Below, in pieces: positions 45,708 through 54,918 of a stretch of DNA of 64,000 bases (positions within the stretch are counted from its first letter, which is position 1; the number at the start of each line of letters is the position of its first letter). Source of the DNA: an uncultured Tolumonas sp. GTDB taxonomy: Bacteria; Pseudomonadota; Gammaproteobacteria; Enterobacterales; Aeromonadaceae. The position numbers and the translations under genes were made by a program. The stretch spans positions 176,001-240,000 of the forward strand of contig NZ_OY829944.1 in assembly GCF_963556105.2 (NCBI RefSeq). The letters run 5' to 3'. Under the pieces are notes generated by a model that saw nothing but the letters and a program-made list of their open reading frames with translations, did no database searches and had not been told where the DNA came from.

Positions 45708-48700
45708 ATGTTACAGAGGCTTATCCACTGGTCGCTGCATAACCTGTTTCTGGTGCTGCTGCTGACGTTGCTGACGGTCGCTGGCGGTATTTATGCGGTC
45801 ATGAAAACGCCGCTGGATGCCATTCCAGATCTCTCGGATGTGCAGGTGATTGTTTACACCGATTATCCCGGTCAGGCACCACAGGTAGTCGAAGATCAGG
45901 TGACCTATCCGCTGACCTCGGCCTTGCTGTCGGTACCGAAAGCCAAAGTAGTACGCGGTTACTCGTTTTTTGGTTCCTCCTTTGTGTATGTCATTTTTGA
46001 CGACCACACCGATCTGTATTGGGCACGCTCACGGGTGTTGGAATACTTAAACGGTGTATCGGGCAAATTACCGAGTGGCATCACGCCGACACTGGGGCCT
46101 GATGCCACCGGTGTTGGTTGGGTGTATCAATATGCGCTGGTGGCCAAGAATCAGTCACTGGCGGCACTGCGATCATTGCAAGATTGGACATTGCGTTATC
46201 CGCTCTCCGCCACCCCCGGCGTCGCCGAAGTCGCCAGCGTTGGTGGGTTTGTGAAGCAATATCAGGTGGTGCTCGATCCACGCAAGTTGCAGGCCTACAA
46301 CATCTCGCCGGTTGAGGTGATGGATGTGGTGCGCAATAACAACCAAGATGTCGGTGGTCGTGTCATCGAGATGGCGGAAACCGAATTTATGGTTCGCGCC
46401 AAGGGTTATCTGCGTAATCTCGACGATATTCGCCAGTTGGTGGTGAAATCGGTGAATGGTACGCCGGTAAGGGTTGGTGATCTGGCGCAGGTTGAGCTGA
46501 CACCGAATGAACGGCGCGGGTTGGCCGAGTTGAATGGCGAAGGCGAAGTGGCGTCCGGCATTGTGGTGGCGCGCAGTGGTGAAAATGCACTAAATGTCAT
46601 CGAACAGGTCAAGACCAAGTTGCAAGGGCTGCAAGCCAGTCTGCCACAAGGTACCTCGGTGGTGCCGGTGTATGACCGCTCCGAGCTGATCTACCGGGCG
46701 ATTGATACCCTGAAACACACGCTGCTGGAAGAAAGTGCCATCGTGGCGTTGGTTTGTGTGCTGTTTTTGCTGCATGTGCGCAGTGCGCTGGTGGCTATTT
46801 TGATGTTACCGGTCGGCATACTGGCGGCGTTTATTGGCATGCATCTGCTGGGGCTGAATTCCAACATCATGAGTCTCGGTGGTATCGCCATCGCCATTGG
46901 CGCGATGATTGATGCCGCGATCGTGATGGTGGAGAACGCGCACAAACATCTGGAACGCGCAAAACCTGGTACACCTCGGCGCGATATCATCTACGAAGCT
47001 TGCAAAGAGGTGGGGCCGGCACTGTTTTTCTCGTTACTGATCATTACGGTCTCGTTCCTGCCGGTGTTTACGCTGGAATCGCAAGAAGGCCGCATGTTCA
47101 GCCCGCTGGCCTTCACCAAAACCTTCTCCATGGCCGCGGCAGCTTTGCTGTCGGTGACGCTGGTGCCGGTATTGATGTTGCTGTTTATTCGTGGCCATAT
47201 CATTGCTGAGCAGAAAAATCCGATCAACCGAGTGCTGATCGCCGGTTATAAACCGTTTATTTCCGTCGTCTTACGTTTTAAGAAAACCACGATTTTGCTG
47301 TCGCTGCTGATGCTGGGTGCGACCTGGTTTCCGCTCAAACAGATCGGCAGTGAATTTATGCCGACATTACATGAAGGCACGCTGTTGTTTATGCCGGCCG
47401 CATTGCCGGGCATGAGTGTCACCAAGGCGGCAGAACTGATGCAGCAGCAAGATCGCATCATCAAATCTTTTCCGGAAGTGGCGTCGGTGTTTGGCAAAGC
47501 GGGGCGGGCGAATACGGCCACCGATCCGGCGCCGCTGGAGATGTTTGAGACGGTGGTGAACTTGAAACCGGAAGCGGAATGGCGCCCGGGAATGACCGCC
47601 GAAAAGCTGGTGGACGAGATGGATAAAGCGGTGAAAATGCCGGGGGTTGCCAACTCTTGGACCATGCCGATCCGTGCGCGTATCGACATGCTGTCGACCG
47701 GTATCCGCACACCGATTGGTATCAAGGTGTTTGGCCCCGATCTGGCCGGCATTGAGCGCATAGCCCGACAGGTGGAGCAGGCGGTGAAGCAAGTGCCGGG
47801 CACCCGCAGTGCGTATGCCGAACGGATTACTGGTGGGTATTATCTGACACTAAACCCTGATCGTGATGCACTGGCGCGCTATGGTGTCAGCATCAATACA
47901 CTGCAACAGGTGATTGCTTCGGCACTGGGTGGGGAAACTATTACCAATACCGTGGAAGGGCGTGAGCGTTACAGCGTGATTTTGCGTTATCCACGTGAAT
48001 TGCGTGATACCCCGCAGTCGATTGCCAGTGAGGTGTTAGTGCCGACCAATAGTGGTTTGATCCCGTTGGGGCAACTGGCGAGTTTGCGGCTGGAGCAAGG
48101 GCCGCCGAGCATCCGCACGGAAAATGCTGAGTTGTCCGCTTATGTGTATGTGGACTTAGGCGATCGGGATATTGGCTCGTATGTTGCCGATGCCAAAGCG
48201 GCAGTCGATAAGCAGGTCAAACTGGAACCGGGTTACCACTTAAGCTGGAGTGGCCAGTTTGAATATATGGAACGTGCTAAGGCGCGGCTGGCGATTGTGG
48301 TGCCGTTTACCTTACTGATCATCTTCCTGCTGCTGTATCTCAACTTCCGTAATCTGACGGATAGTTTGATTGTGCTGCTGTCGGTGCCATTTGCACTGGT
48401 CGGTGGGATCTGGCTGATGTGGTGGCTGAACTATGCCTGGTCGGTGGCGGTAGTGGTTGGCTTTATTGCGCTGGCGGGAGTGGCGGCAGAAACCGGCGTC
48501 ATCATGCTGATTTATCTCGAGCATGCGTGGAAAGAAAAACAGTCGAAGCTGACCGGGAAGATACCAACTATCACCGATCTCTATGCGGCCATTGTGGTGG
48601 GTGCGGCTGAGCGTGTCCGGCCGAAAATGATGACGGTCGTGACCATCATGTGTGGTTTATTACCGATCATGTGGGGCACTGGCACGGGTTCTGAAGTCAT

Positions 48701-48815
48701 GCGCCGTATTGCGGCACCGATGGTGGGCGGCATGGTGTCATCGACCGTGCTGACACTGCTGGTGATCCCGGCTATTTATGCGCTGGTGAAACAGTGGCAA
48801 CATAAACTGCATTAA
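45708..48815 (+). CDS. cusA: Copper/silver RND efflux pump CusA
   Basis: 1035 aa heavy-metal RND transporter with 12 membrane segments and two large periplasmic loops. It starts MLQRLIHWSLHNLFLVLLLT; DVQVIVYTDYPGQAPQVVEDQVTYPL, GAMIDAAIVMVENAHKHLE (proton relay) and RARIDMLSTGIRTPIGIKV (metal-site Met region) are conserved. It exports Cu(I)/Ag(I) from the periplasm. Starts 2 bp after cusB with a GGGAGGG ribosome site. Confidence 0.96.
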   Translation: MLQRLIHWSLHNLFLVLLLTLLTVAGGIYAVMKTPLDAIPDLSDVQVIVYTDYPGQAPQVVEDQVTYPLTSALLSVPKAKVVRGYSFFGSSFVYVIFDDHTDLYWARSRVLEYLNGVSGKLPSGITPTLGPDATGVGWVYQYALVAKNQSLAALRSLQDWTLRYPLSATPGVAEVASVGGFVKQYQVVLDPRKLQAYNISPVEVMDVVRNNNQDVGGRVIEMAETEFMVRAKGYLRNLDDIRQLVVKSVNGTPVRVGDLAQVELTPNERRGLAELNGEGEVASGIVVARSGENALNVIEQVKTKLQGLQASLPQGTSVVPVYDRSELIYRAIDTLKHTLLEESAIVALVCVLFLLHVRSALVAILMLPVGILAAFIGMHLLGLNSNIMSLGGIAIAIGAMIDAAIVMVENAHKHLERAKPGTPRRDIIYEACKEVGPALFFSLLIITVSFLPVFTLESQEGRMFSPLAFTKTFSMAAAALLSVTLVPVLMLLFIRGHIIAEQKNPINRVLIAGYKPFISVVLRFKKTTILLSLLMLGATWFPLKQIGSEFMPTLHEGTLLFMPAALPGMSVTKAAELMQQQDRIIKSFPEVASVFGKAGRANTATDPAPLEMFETVVNLKPEAEWRPGMTAEKLVDEMDKAVKMPGVANSWTMPIRARIDMLSTGIRTPIGIKVFGPDLAGIERIARQVEQAVKQVPGTRSAYAERITGGYYLTLNPDRDALARYGVSINTLQQVIASALGGETITNTVEGRERYSVILRYPRELRDTPQSIASEVLVPTNSGLIPLGQLASLRLEQGPPSIRTENAELSAYVYVDLGDRDIGSYVADAKAAVDKQVKLEPGYHLSWSGQFEYMERAKARLAIVVPFTLLIIFLLLYLNFRNLTDSLIVLLSVPFALVGGIWLMWWLNYAWSVAVVVGFIALAGVAAETGVIMLIYLEHAWKEKQSKLTGKIPTITDLYAAIVVGAAERVRPKMMTVVTIMCGLLPIMWGTGTGSEVMRRIAAPMVGGMVSSTVLTLLVIPAIYALVKQWQHKLH

Positions 48816-48827
48816 TGCACTAACAGA

Positions 48828-48849
48828 AAGAGCCTCTGCGGAGGCTCTT
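48828..48849. terminator. Hairpin between cusA and the LacI-family gene
   Basis: AAGAGCCTC / GAGGCTCTT perfect stem with a TGCG loop between convergent genes; T-runs are short. Confidence 0.65.
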
Positions 48850-48863
48850 AGTGTATTGCTGAC

Positions 48864-49871
48864 TTAGCTGGCATGATACGGAATGGCGGATTCTCTTAAT
48901 ACTAACTCGCCATGAAATAGCGGGATAGCATACGCTTCTTCACCATTGGCCAGTCGGATAACCTGCTCAATCGCGGCTTTCGTCATATCAACGACAGGAA
49001 TATTCACCGTTGATAACGATGGGGTCATAAACGCGGCCATCAATTCGTTATCAATGCCAAAAACAGAGACGTCATCTGGAATTTTTAAACCAGCCTCACT
49101 CAGTGCACGGTAGGCCCCTTCCGCCATATTATCGGTACAGCTGAACAGCGCGCTAAACTGATTGCCGCTTCGCAGTAACTCCTGACAAGCGGTATAACCA
49201 CTGGGGATCAGGTTTTGCCCATGAGCGACCAGATTCGGATTATATGGAATGCCATAATCGGCTAATGCATCGCGATAGCCTTGCAGACGTGCTTGTGCGG
49301 TCGGTGTCTGCATACGAGCGGTAATACAGGCAATGTTGCGATGGCCTAACTCCAGCAGATGGGTGACGGCAGCGTGGGCGGCCTCTTGCTGGGCAAAGAC
49401 GATGCAGCGTTCAGGTGCCTTCGGTAACTGGCGGTTCATGACCACCAGCGGGATCGGCAACTCATCAATCAATTCCATCAGTTTATCTTCGGGAATAAAC
49501 CGGCTGTATAACACGATGGCATCACAGCAACGATCGACTAGCATGTTGATCGCCACAATTTCACGTTCCGGATTGTCGTGACCATCGGTCACAATCAGAT
49601 GTTTTCCGGCGAGTTCGACACTCTGCGCGGCTTGTTTTAGTAAATCGCCGAAGAAGTTACCGTTAAAATCAGACAGGATCAGACCAATAGTATTCGAGCG
49701 TTGTGTCGCCAGCGCCTGCGCCAGACCATTCGGTCGATAGTTTAATTCTTGTATGGCTTTATAGACTTGTGCCCGGGTGCTTTCTTTCACCTGTCCGGTG
49801 TTATTCAGCACTCGCGATACCGTGGCTTTCGATACTCCAGCTAAACGGCATACATCGGTTATTGTTGCCAT
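48864..49871 (-). CDS. LacI-family regulator of the beta-glucoside cluster (AscG-like)
   Basis: 335 aa. N-terminal HTH (ATITDVCRLAGVSKATVSRVLN) with hinge helix YRPNGLAQALA, then a periplasmic-binding-protein-like sugar domain. It resembles E. coli AscG/GalR-type repressors. The palindromes at 53827-53851 are the likely operators. ATG 49871 has AAGGGA eight bases upstream. Last gene of the cluster, probably separately transcribed. Confidence 0.88.
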   Translation of the reverse strand: MATITDVCRLAGVSKATVSRVLNNTGQVKESTRAQVYKAIQELNYRPNGLAQALATQRSNTIGLILSDFNGNFFGDLLKQAAQSVELAGKHLIVTDGHDNPEREIVAINMLVDRCCDAIVLYSRFIPEDKLMELIDELPIPLVVMNRQLPKAPERCIVFAQQEAAHAAVTHLLELGHRNIACITARMQTPTAQARLQGYRDALADYGIPYNPNLVAHGQNLIPSGYTACQELLRSGNQFSALFSCTDNMAEGAYRALSEAGLKIPDDVSVFGIDNELMAAFMTPSLSTVNIPVVDMTKAAIEQVIRLANGEEAYAIPLFHGELVLRESAIPYHAS

Positions 49872-49994
49872 ATGTTTCATCCCTTAAAACTTCATCGGGC
49901 GAGCAGGTTGTTGCTCAAACCTCGAATTATCAGTGTTGATGCTGGCTATCGCAAGGGATGTTGCTATCTGTCGCTATCGCCGTCACAGAAGCCG

Positions 49995-50255
49995 TTAACG
50001 ATAGCGAATTTTCATTCCCAAAATAATGGATGCTAATGCCAGCGTAATGCCGTTTGCAGCGACGATAGATGCTTGCCCATTAATAAAACCATAAATACAC
50101 CACAACAGCACACCGACAGTGAACGCCACATACATTACCAGCGAAATACTGGAAACATCGCGGGTTTTCAATATTTTAATCACTTGTGGAATAAAGGAAC
50201 CGGTAGTCAGACAGCCTGCAACCAGACCCAACAATTCAGTCGATGAAGCATCCAT
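49995..50255 (-). CDS. SemiSWEET sugar transporter (PQ-loop family)
   Basis: 86 aa with three membrane helices, a half-size SWEET. LVAGCLTTGSFIPQVIKILKTRDVSSIS has the PQ motif, and YGFINGQ and ITLALASIILGMK are typical. Works as a dimer to equilibrate small sugars. It lies between the 6-phospho-beta-glucosidase gene and the LacI gene, hinting at glucose or disaccharide movement. A hairpin terminator precedes it at 50275-50310. Confidence 0.88.
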   Translation of the reverse strand: MDASSTELLGLVAGCLTTGSFIPQVIKILKTRDVSSISLVMYVAFTVGVLLWCIYGFINGQASIVAANGITLALASIILGMKIRYR

Positions 50256-50274
50256 GAGTACAACATTCCTGACA

Positions 50275-50310
50275 ACAAAAAAATTAATCCCCTCAGTAAC
50301 GAGGGGATGT
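50275..50310 (-). terminator. Terminator after the 6-phospho-beta-glucosidase gene
   Basis: CATCCCCTC / GAGGGGATT hairpin on the minus strand, followed by a T-rich stretch. Confidence 0.75.
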
Positions 50311-50315
50311 GAAGA

Positions 50316-51719
50316 TTAAAGTTTTTCGCCGTTACTGCGGATCACGTCTTGATACCAGCCGAAACTCAGTTTTTTCTTACGCGCCAGGCCATTTGCCTGA
50401 TCGATGTAAACAAAACCATATTGTTTCTGGTAACCGTTGAGCCATGACAGCAGGTCGATGAACGACCACGGATAATAACCGCGAACATCGGCACCTAGCT
50501 TGATTGCTTCGCCAGTTGCTTGAATGTGCTCACGTAAATAATCAATACGAGGCTGATCCAGCACTTCACCGTTGACGATTGGGTCTTTCGCACCCAGACC
50601 GTTTTCGGTGATATAGATAGGCACTTTACCGTAACGTTTGTTGATGCGCATAATGGCATCAGTCAGCCCTTCCGGATAGATTTCCCAATCCCAGTCGGTG
50701 TAACGGCCATTCGGGTTACGCACCAGCTTGAATAAGCCTTTCCAACCCAGCTCTTTACCAGAGCCTTTTTGGCCCGAGGTGTTCATCTCGAACCCGTCGA
50801 CATCATAGTTGGCCGCAACCATTTCCCGTTTGTAGTAGTTTACCCCAATGAAATCACAGATGTTGTTTTTCATCAGCTCAGCGTCGCCAGGGGCAAACAC
50901 CGGCACGCCTAACGCGGTTTGTGCCATTGCCAGCAATTCAGCCGGATATTCACCTTTTAATACGGGGTCGTAGAACCAGTGGGTGAAACAGGCTTCGGCC
51001 AGCTCACAGGCTTTCACATCTTCCGCACTGTTAGTGATCGGGTCGTTGGGTTGCAACACGTTCACAAAACCAATCTGACCTTGCACACCCATGTTGCGGA
51101 AAGTTTCTACCGCACGGGCGTGGGCGATGAACACATGATGACAGGCCTGGATCGCTCGTTTGGGATCTTTCACTCCCGGTGGATGCATCCCCGTCAGGTA
51201 GCCCAAACCGGTGAAGACGATGGTCTCGTTAAACGTGGCCCACAGTTTTACGCGGTCGCCGTAACGTTCATACAACAGGCGGGCATAACCTTCAAAGGCA
51301 TCAATGATTTCGCGCGATTCCCAACCGCCGATCTCATCTTGCAGTGCTTGCGGCAGATCCCAGTGATACATGGTCAGCATCGGTTCGATGCCGTATTTCA
51401 ATAATTCGTCGATCAGGTCGCTGTAGAATTTCACGCCGGCTTCATTCACTTCACCGCGTCCTTTCGGGAACAGGCGAGGCCATGATACTGAGAAGCGATA
51501 ACTCTTCATCCCGAGTTCCGCCATCAGCGCCACGTCTTCTTTAAAGCGGTGGTAATGGTCGGCGGCGACATCACCGTTGGTGCCCATGTACGTGGTGCCG
51601 GGTAAGTGGGAATAGACATCCCAGTTCGACAGCCCTTTACCATCGGCATCATGAGCGCCTTCTACCTGATAGGAAGCCGTCGCGGCCCCCCACAGGAAGT
51701 CTTTTGGAAATACGCTCAT
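50316..51719 (-). CDS. 6-phospho-beta-glucosidase (GH1)
   Basis: 467 aa. Glycoside hydrolase family 1 with N-terminal signature FLWGAATASYQVEGA, acid/base Glu165 (ATFNE) and nucleophile Glu372 (YITENG). The C-terminal KKKLSFGWYQDVI region resembles phosphate-binding loops of 6-phospho enzymes, in keeping with the PTS genes upstream. It splits phosphorylated cellobiose or aryl-beta-glucosides. Its ATG overlaps the EIIA stop as ATGA, so it is coupled. Confidence 0.93.
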   Translation of the reverse strand: MSVFPKDFLWGAATASYQVEGAHDADGKGLSNWDVYSHLPGTTYMGTNGDVAADHYHRFKEDVALMAELGMKSYRFSVSWPRLFPKGRGEVNEAGVKFYSDLIDELLKYGIEPMLTMYHWDLPQALQDEIGGWESREIIDAFEGYARLLYERYGDRVKLWATFNETIVFTGLGYLTGMHPPGVKDPKRAIQACHHVFIAHARAVETFRNMGVQGQIGFVNVLQPNDPITNSAEDVKACELAEACFTHWFYDPVLKGEYPAELLAMAQTALGVPVFAPGDAELMKNNICDFIGVNYYKREMVAANYDVDGFEMNTSGQKGSGKELGWKGLFKLVRNPNGRYTDWDWEIYPEGLTDAIMRINKRYGKVPIYITENGLGAKDPIVNGEVLDQPRIDYLREHIQATGEAIKLGADVRGYYPWSFIDLLSWLNGYQKQYGFVYIDQANGLARKKKLSFGWYQDVIRSNGEKL

Positions 51720-52054
51720 GCTGTTACTCCATTCGCTAATAATTTGTGCATATCGATTAACTCTTCGATCATCTCGCGCGCCAGCATCGAGGTCATGATG
51801 TGGTCTTGGGCGTGTACCATGATCAAGTTAACCGGAATTTTACCGCAGCCTTCATCGAGCCCAATCAGCATGGTTTGTACATCATGGGCCCGTTTTGACG
51901 CTTGAGACGCTTGTGTCAGTAACACATCAACCTGCGCCCAGTTGTGCTGTTTGGCAGCGCGCAGGGCCTGCATGGCGAAGCTACGCGCTTCGCCTGCATT
52001 GATGATGAGTTCCATGACGGTGGATTCCAGATTGAATTCAGCTTCTTCACTCAT
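51716..52054 (-). CDS. PTS EIIA component, cellobiose/lactose family
   Basis: 112 aa helical protein. MVHAQDHIMTS at about residues 79-89 carries the phosphohistidine, and LIINAGEARSFAMQALRAAK is typical. It passes phosphate from HPr to EIIB. ATG 52054 with AGGA upstream. Third gene of the operon. Confidence 0.95.
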   Translation of the reverse strand: MSEEAEFNLESTVMELIINAGEARSFAMQALRAAKQHNWAQVDVLLTQASQASKRAHDVQTMLIGLDEGCGKIPVNLIMVHAQDHIMTSMLAREMIEELIDMHKLLANGVTA

Positions 52055-52085
52055 TGCCAAATTTCCTATTCTTATGTGTCGTTAA

Positions 52086-53396
52086 TTACGCAGCGTCAGC
52101 CTGTGCATTCATTTCTGCTTCATTTTCGGCTTCTTGTGCCAGCAGTTGTTTTTCATAGATTTTGAAGAATGGCAGGTAGATGACTAAGTCCAGTGCAATC
52201 AAACCGATCACCATGAATGCATTACTGAACTGCCAGCCGGCACCCCATGCAGCACCGATTGGCGCTGGTGCAGTCCATGGTACTAATGAGATCGCTCTAC
52301 CAATCAGATTTGAGCTGGCCGCAAACCATGCCACTGTCGCATTCACCATTGGCGCAACAATGAATGGGACGAACAGAATTGGGTTCATCACGATTGGGCT
52401 ACCAAAAATAACCGGTTCGTTGATGTTAAACATGGCAGGCACGATACCCAGCTTACCGATTGAACGCAGGTGAGCTGATTTACTTCCCATGTACAGCAGA
52501 ACTAAACCCAACGTAGCGCCAGAGCCACCTAACACGATGAAAAATGACCAGAAAGGTTCAACAAAAATGTGAGGTAATGGTTGACCAGCGGCCAGTGCTG
52601 CCTGATTCAGACCTAAGTTCACCAGGTAGAATGGTGCCAGAATACCACCAACAATCGCCGCGCCATGAATACCAGCAAACCATAATACGTGGCACAGGAA
52701 CACCGCGAACAGGATCGCAGGCAGTGAGTCAGCCGCAGAGATCAATGGCTTGAATACCGCCATGATGGCATCTGGCAGGATCATGCCAAACTGGTGTTGC
52801 ATGAACAGATTCAGCGGATAAATAGTCAGGATCACAATCAAAGCCGGGATCAGCAGATTGAACGACTGACGGATTTTTTCGGGTACCTGTTCTGGTAGTT
52901 TGATACCGATATTGCGTATTTTCAGGAAACGCATCAGTTCGGTGACATAAATACCGACAATGATGGTGGTGAAAATACCGGTGCCGCCCAAGAAGTTTGC
53001 TGGCAATGAACCATCTTTCATTGGTGCCGCAATCAGCAGGAAGGTCATCAGCGACAGCATGGCGCAAGGGAAGGCGTCCAGTTTGTAGCTTTGTGCTAGG
53101 TTATAGGCAATACCCGCACTGATATAACAGGCCATGATCCCCATCGACATATTGAATGGCGTCATGATCTCGTTGAAATAGGCCTTGGACATGGCATTCC
53201 ACCACTGACCGAGGAAAAAGGTGGTATCTGGTGAGAACGGTGGGAAAGCGAACACGAGTAGGAACGAACCTACAATCATGAATGGCATCGCACCGATAAA
53301 ACCATCACGAACAGCCATGATATGGCGTTGTGTACCGGCCTGCGCGGCAATTGGGCTGATCTTGTTTTCGATAAAATCAAAAAATGCATTAGACAT
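52086..53396 (-). CDS. PTS EIIC permease, cellobiose/lactose family
   Basis: 436 aa, about ten membrane segments. It starts MSNAFFDFIENKISPIAAQAG and has AVRDGFIGAMPFMIVGS, WFAGIHGAAIVGG and NINEPVIFGSPIVMNP, the conserved sugar-site loop with the catalytic Glu. GGAG precedes the ATG. It imports a beta-glucoside with phosphorylation. Confidence 0.95.
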   Translation of the reverse strand: MSNAFFDFIENKISPIAAQAGTQRHIMAVRDGFIGAMPFMIVGSFLLVFAFPPFSPDTTFFLGQWWNAMSKAYFNEIMTPFNMSMGIMACYISAGIAYNLAQSYKLDAFPCAMLSLMTFLLIAAPMKDGSLPANFLGGTGIFTTIIVGIYVTELMRFLKIRNIGIKLPEQVPEKIRQSFNLLIPALIVILTIYPLNLFMQHQFGMILPDAIMAVFKPLISAADSLPAILFAVFLCHVLWFAGIHGAAIVGGILAPFYLVNLGLNQAALAAGQPLPHIFVEPFWSFFIVLGGSGATLGLVLLYMGSKSAHLRSIGKLGIVPAMFNINEPVIFGSPIVMNPILFVPFIVAPMVNATVAWFAASSNLIGRAISLVPWTAPAPIGAAWGAGWQFSNAFMVIGLIALDLVIYLPFFKIYEKQLLAQEAENEAEMNAQADAA

Positions 53397-53464
53397 AACA
53401 TGTCTCCCAGAGACAATGAGTTGTTGTGAGAAAGTGGCTACAACTTATTACGCCGTCTTATTTC

Positions 53465-53770
53465 TTAAGCCATCATGGCCAATGCATCAGCGAGAATTTT
53501 ATCGCCACGCATCATGCCGTAATCCATGCTGTTGATCACCGCGATCGGTTTCCCGACGGCTTCAGCTTTTTTCTTGAATTCATCGAATTTGTATTTGATC
53601 TGTGGCCCGAGCAGGCAACAGTCATATTTAGGTAGGGTGTTATCAAACTCTTCCATCGCAACGGCAATGATTTCAGTTTCTAACCCTTTTTGTGCGGCAG
53701 CTTGTTTCATTTTGTTGACGACCATGCTGGTTGACATGCCAGCGGCGCAACAAAGAAATATTTTTTTCAT
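53465..53770 (-). CDS. PTS EIIB component, cellobiose/lactose family
   Basis: 101 aa, LCCAAGMSTSMVV with the phosphocysteine at Cys8 by alignment. First gene of the beta-glucoside operon, GGAGG eight bases before ATG 53770. Very similar to the orphan EIIB at 41875-42180. Confidence 0.95.
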   Translation of the reverse strand: MKKIFLCCAAGMSTSMVVNKMKQAAAQKGLETEIIAVAMEEFDNTLPKYDCCLLGPQIKYKFDEFKKKAEAVGKPIAVINSMDYGMMRGDKILADALAMMA

Positions 53771-53811
53771 AGTTAAACCCTCCATGGGCCTTTTGGGGTG
53801 TGTGCAGGCTA

Positions 53812-53851
53812 ACTATATGGGGATCTGTAACCGGTTACAGTAACCGGTTAC
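53812..53851 (-). promoter_or_regulatory. Beta-glucoside operon promoter with tandem LacI-type operators
   Basis: Two perfect palindromes GTAACCGGTTAC lie at 53827-53838 and 53840-53851, centres 13 bp apart. They resemble the AscG/GalR class (central ACCGGT). A candidate -10 (TATAGT on the minus strand, 53812-53817) places them over the -35 region of the operon promoter. The LacI protein at 48864-49871 is the likely ligand. Confidence 0.8.
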
Positions 53852-53911
53852 AAATTTTTTGATGTGCCTCTCAGAATCAGGTCATTTCCTGATCAGGATC
53901 GTGATCGAGCT

Positions 53912-54790
53912 TTACCTTTGTTTATTCTGACGCCAGGCATCCCAACTAAAGAGCACCAGTGCTGACCAAATCAGCAAAAAAGTCAGCCATTTTTGCCAGA
54001 CAATCGGTTCGTGATAGAGGGTGATAGCGAAGATAAACATCAGGCTGGGGCCTAGATATTGAAAGAAGCCAATGGTGGACAGGCGAAGGCGTTTAGCCCC
54101 TGCGGTAAAGCAGAGTAACGGGACAGTGGTGATGATCCCCGCTGCCAGCAACCACAAATTTAATGAAAGCGGATTCTGGCTCAGGTGGCTGGTGGTTGTG
54201 TCTGCATGGAAGAACAAATACCAGGCGGCCAGCGGCGTTAACATCACTGTTTCCACCAATAAGCCGGTCAGTGAGTCGACGGCAATTTTCTTTCGGATCA
54301 GGCCATACACCGCGAAGCTGCTGGCCAATGACAGCGCGATCCAGGGAAATACTCCGAGCGTAATTATTTGCAAGATCACCCCTGAAGTGGCGAGAGCCAC
54401 GGCCAGCCATTGCCAACGGCGTAGCGTTTCACCTAAAAACAGCATGCCTAATACAATGTTCAGCAATGGGTTGATGAAATAACCAAGGCTGGATTCCAGC
54501 ATATGATCGTGGTTGATAGCCCAGATAAACAATAGCCAGTTTGCGGCAATCAACAACGCGGTAAGCGTCAATAACGCCAGATAACGAGGATGCTGAAAAA
54601 CTTCCAGCACTTGGCGGCCGGTTTTAGTCCACCACACCAGTAAGATCAAAAATAGACACGACCAAATTATGCGATGAGTGACGATTTCTTCAGCGGGAAC
54701 AAAACCAATATGTTTGAAATAAAGCGGTGCAATACCCCAGATCAAAAACGCAGTCAGGGCATACAACATACCTTGGGTTGATGATTTCAT
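53912..54790 (-). CDS. rarD: EamA-family transporter RarD
   Basis: 292 aa with ten membrane segments. MLYALTAFLIWGIAPLYFKHI, HRIIWSCLFL, GYFINPLLNIVLGMLFLGE and LSTIGFFQYLGPSLMFI match RarD, a putative drug/metabolite exporter. ATG 54790 fits the family start; no strong ribosome site is seen. Confidence 0.9.
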   Translation of the reverse strand: MKSSTQGMLYALTAFLIWGIAPLYFKHIGFVPAEEIVTHRIIWSCLFLILLVWWTKTGRQVLEVFQHPRYLALLTLTALLIAANWLLFIWAINHDHMLESSLGYFINPLLNIVLGMLFLGETLRRWQWLAVALATSGVILQIITLGVFPWIALSLASSFAVYGLIRKKIAVDSLTGLLVETVMLTPLAAWYLFFHADTTTSHLSQNPLSLNLWLLAAGIITTVPLLCFTAGAKRLRLSTIGFFQYLGPSLMFIFAITLYHEPIVWQKWLTFLLIWSALVLFSWDAWRQNKQR

Positions 54791-54918
54791 AGCAATTAAC
54801 AGAAAGCGGAGACGGGCGTTGAGCATATACCAGACGGGGTTAGCGGGTATATCAGGAAATTAACCACTGCAATTATGTCATTAACGTCTTGTTTGTTGTT
54901 ATTTTCAGCTCTAACAGA

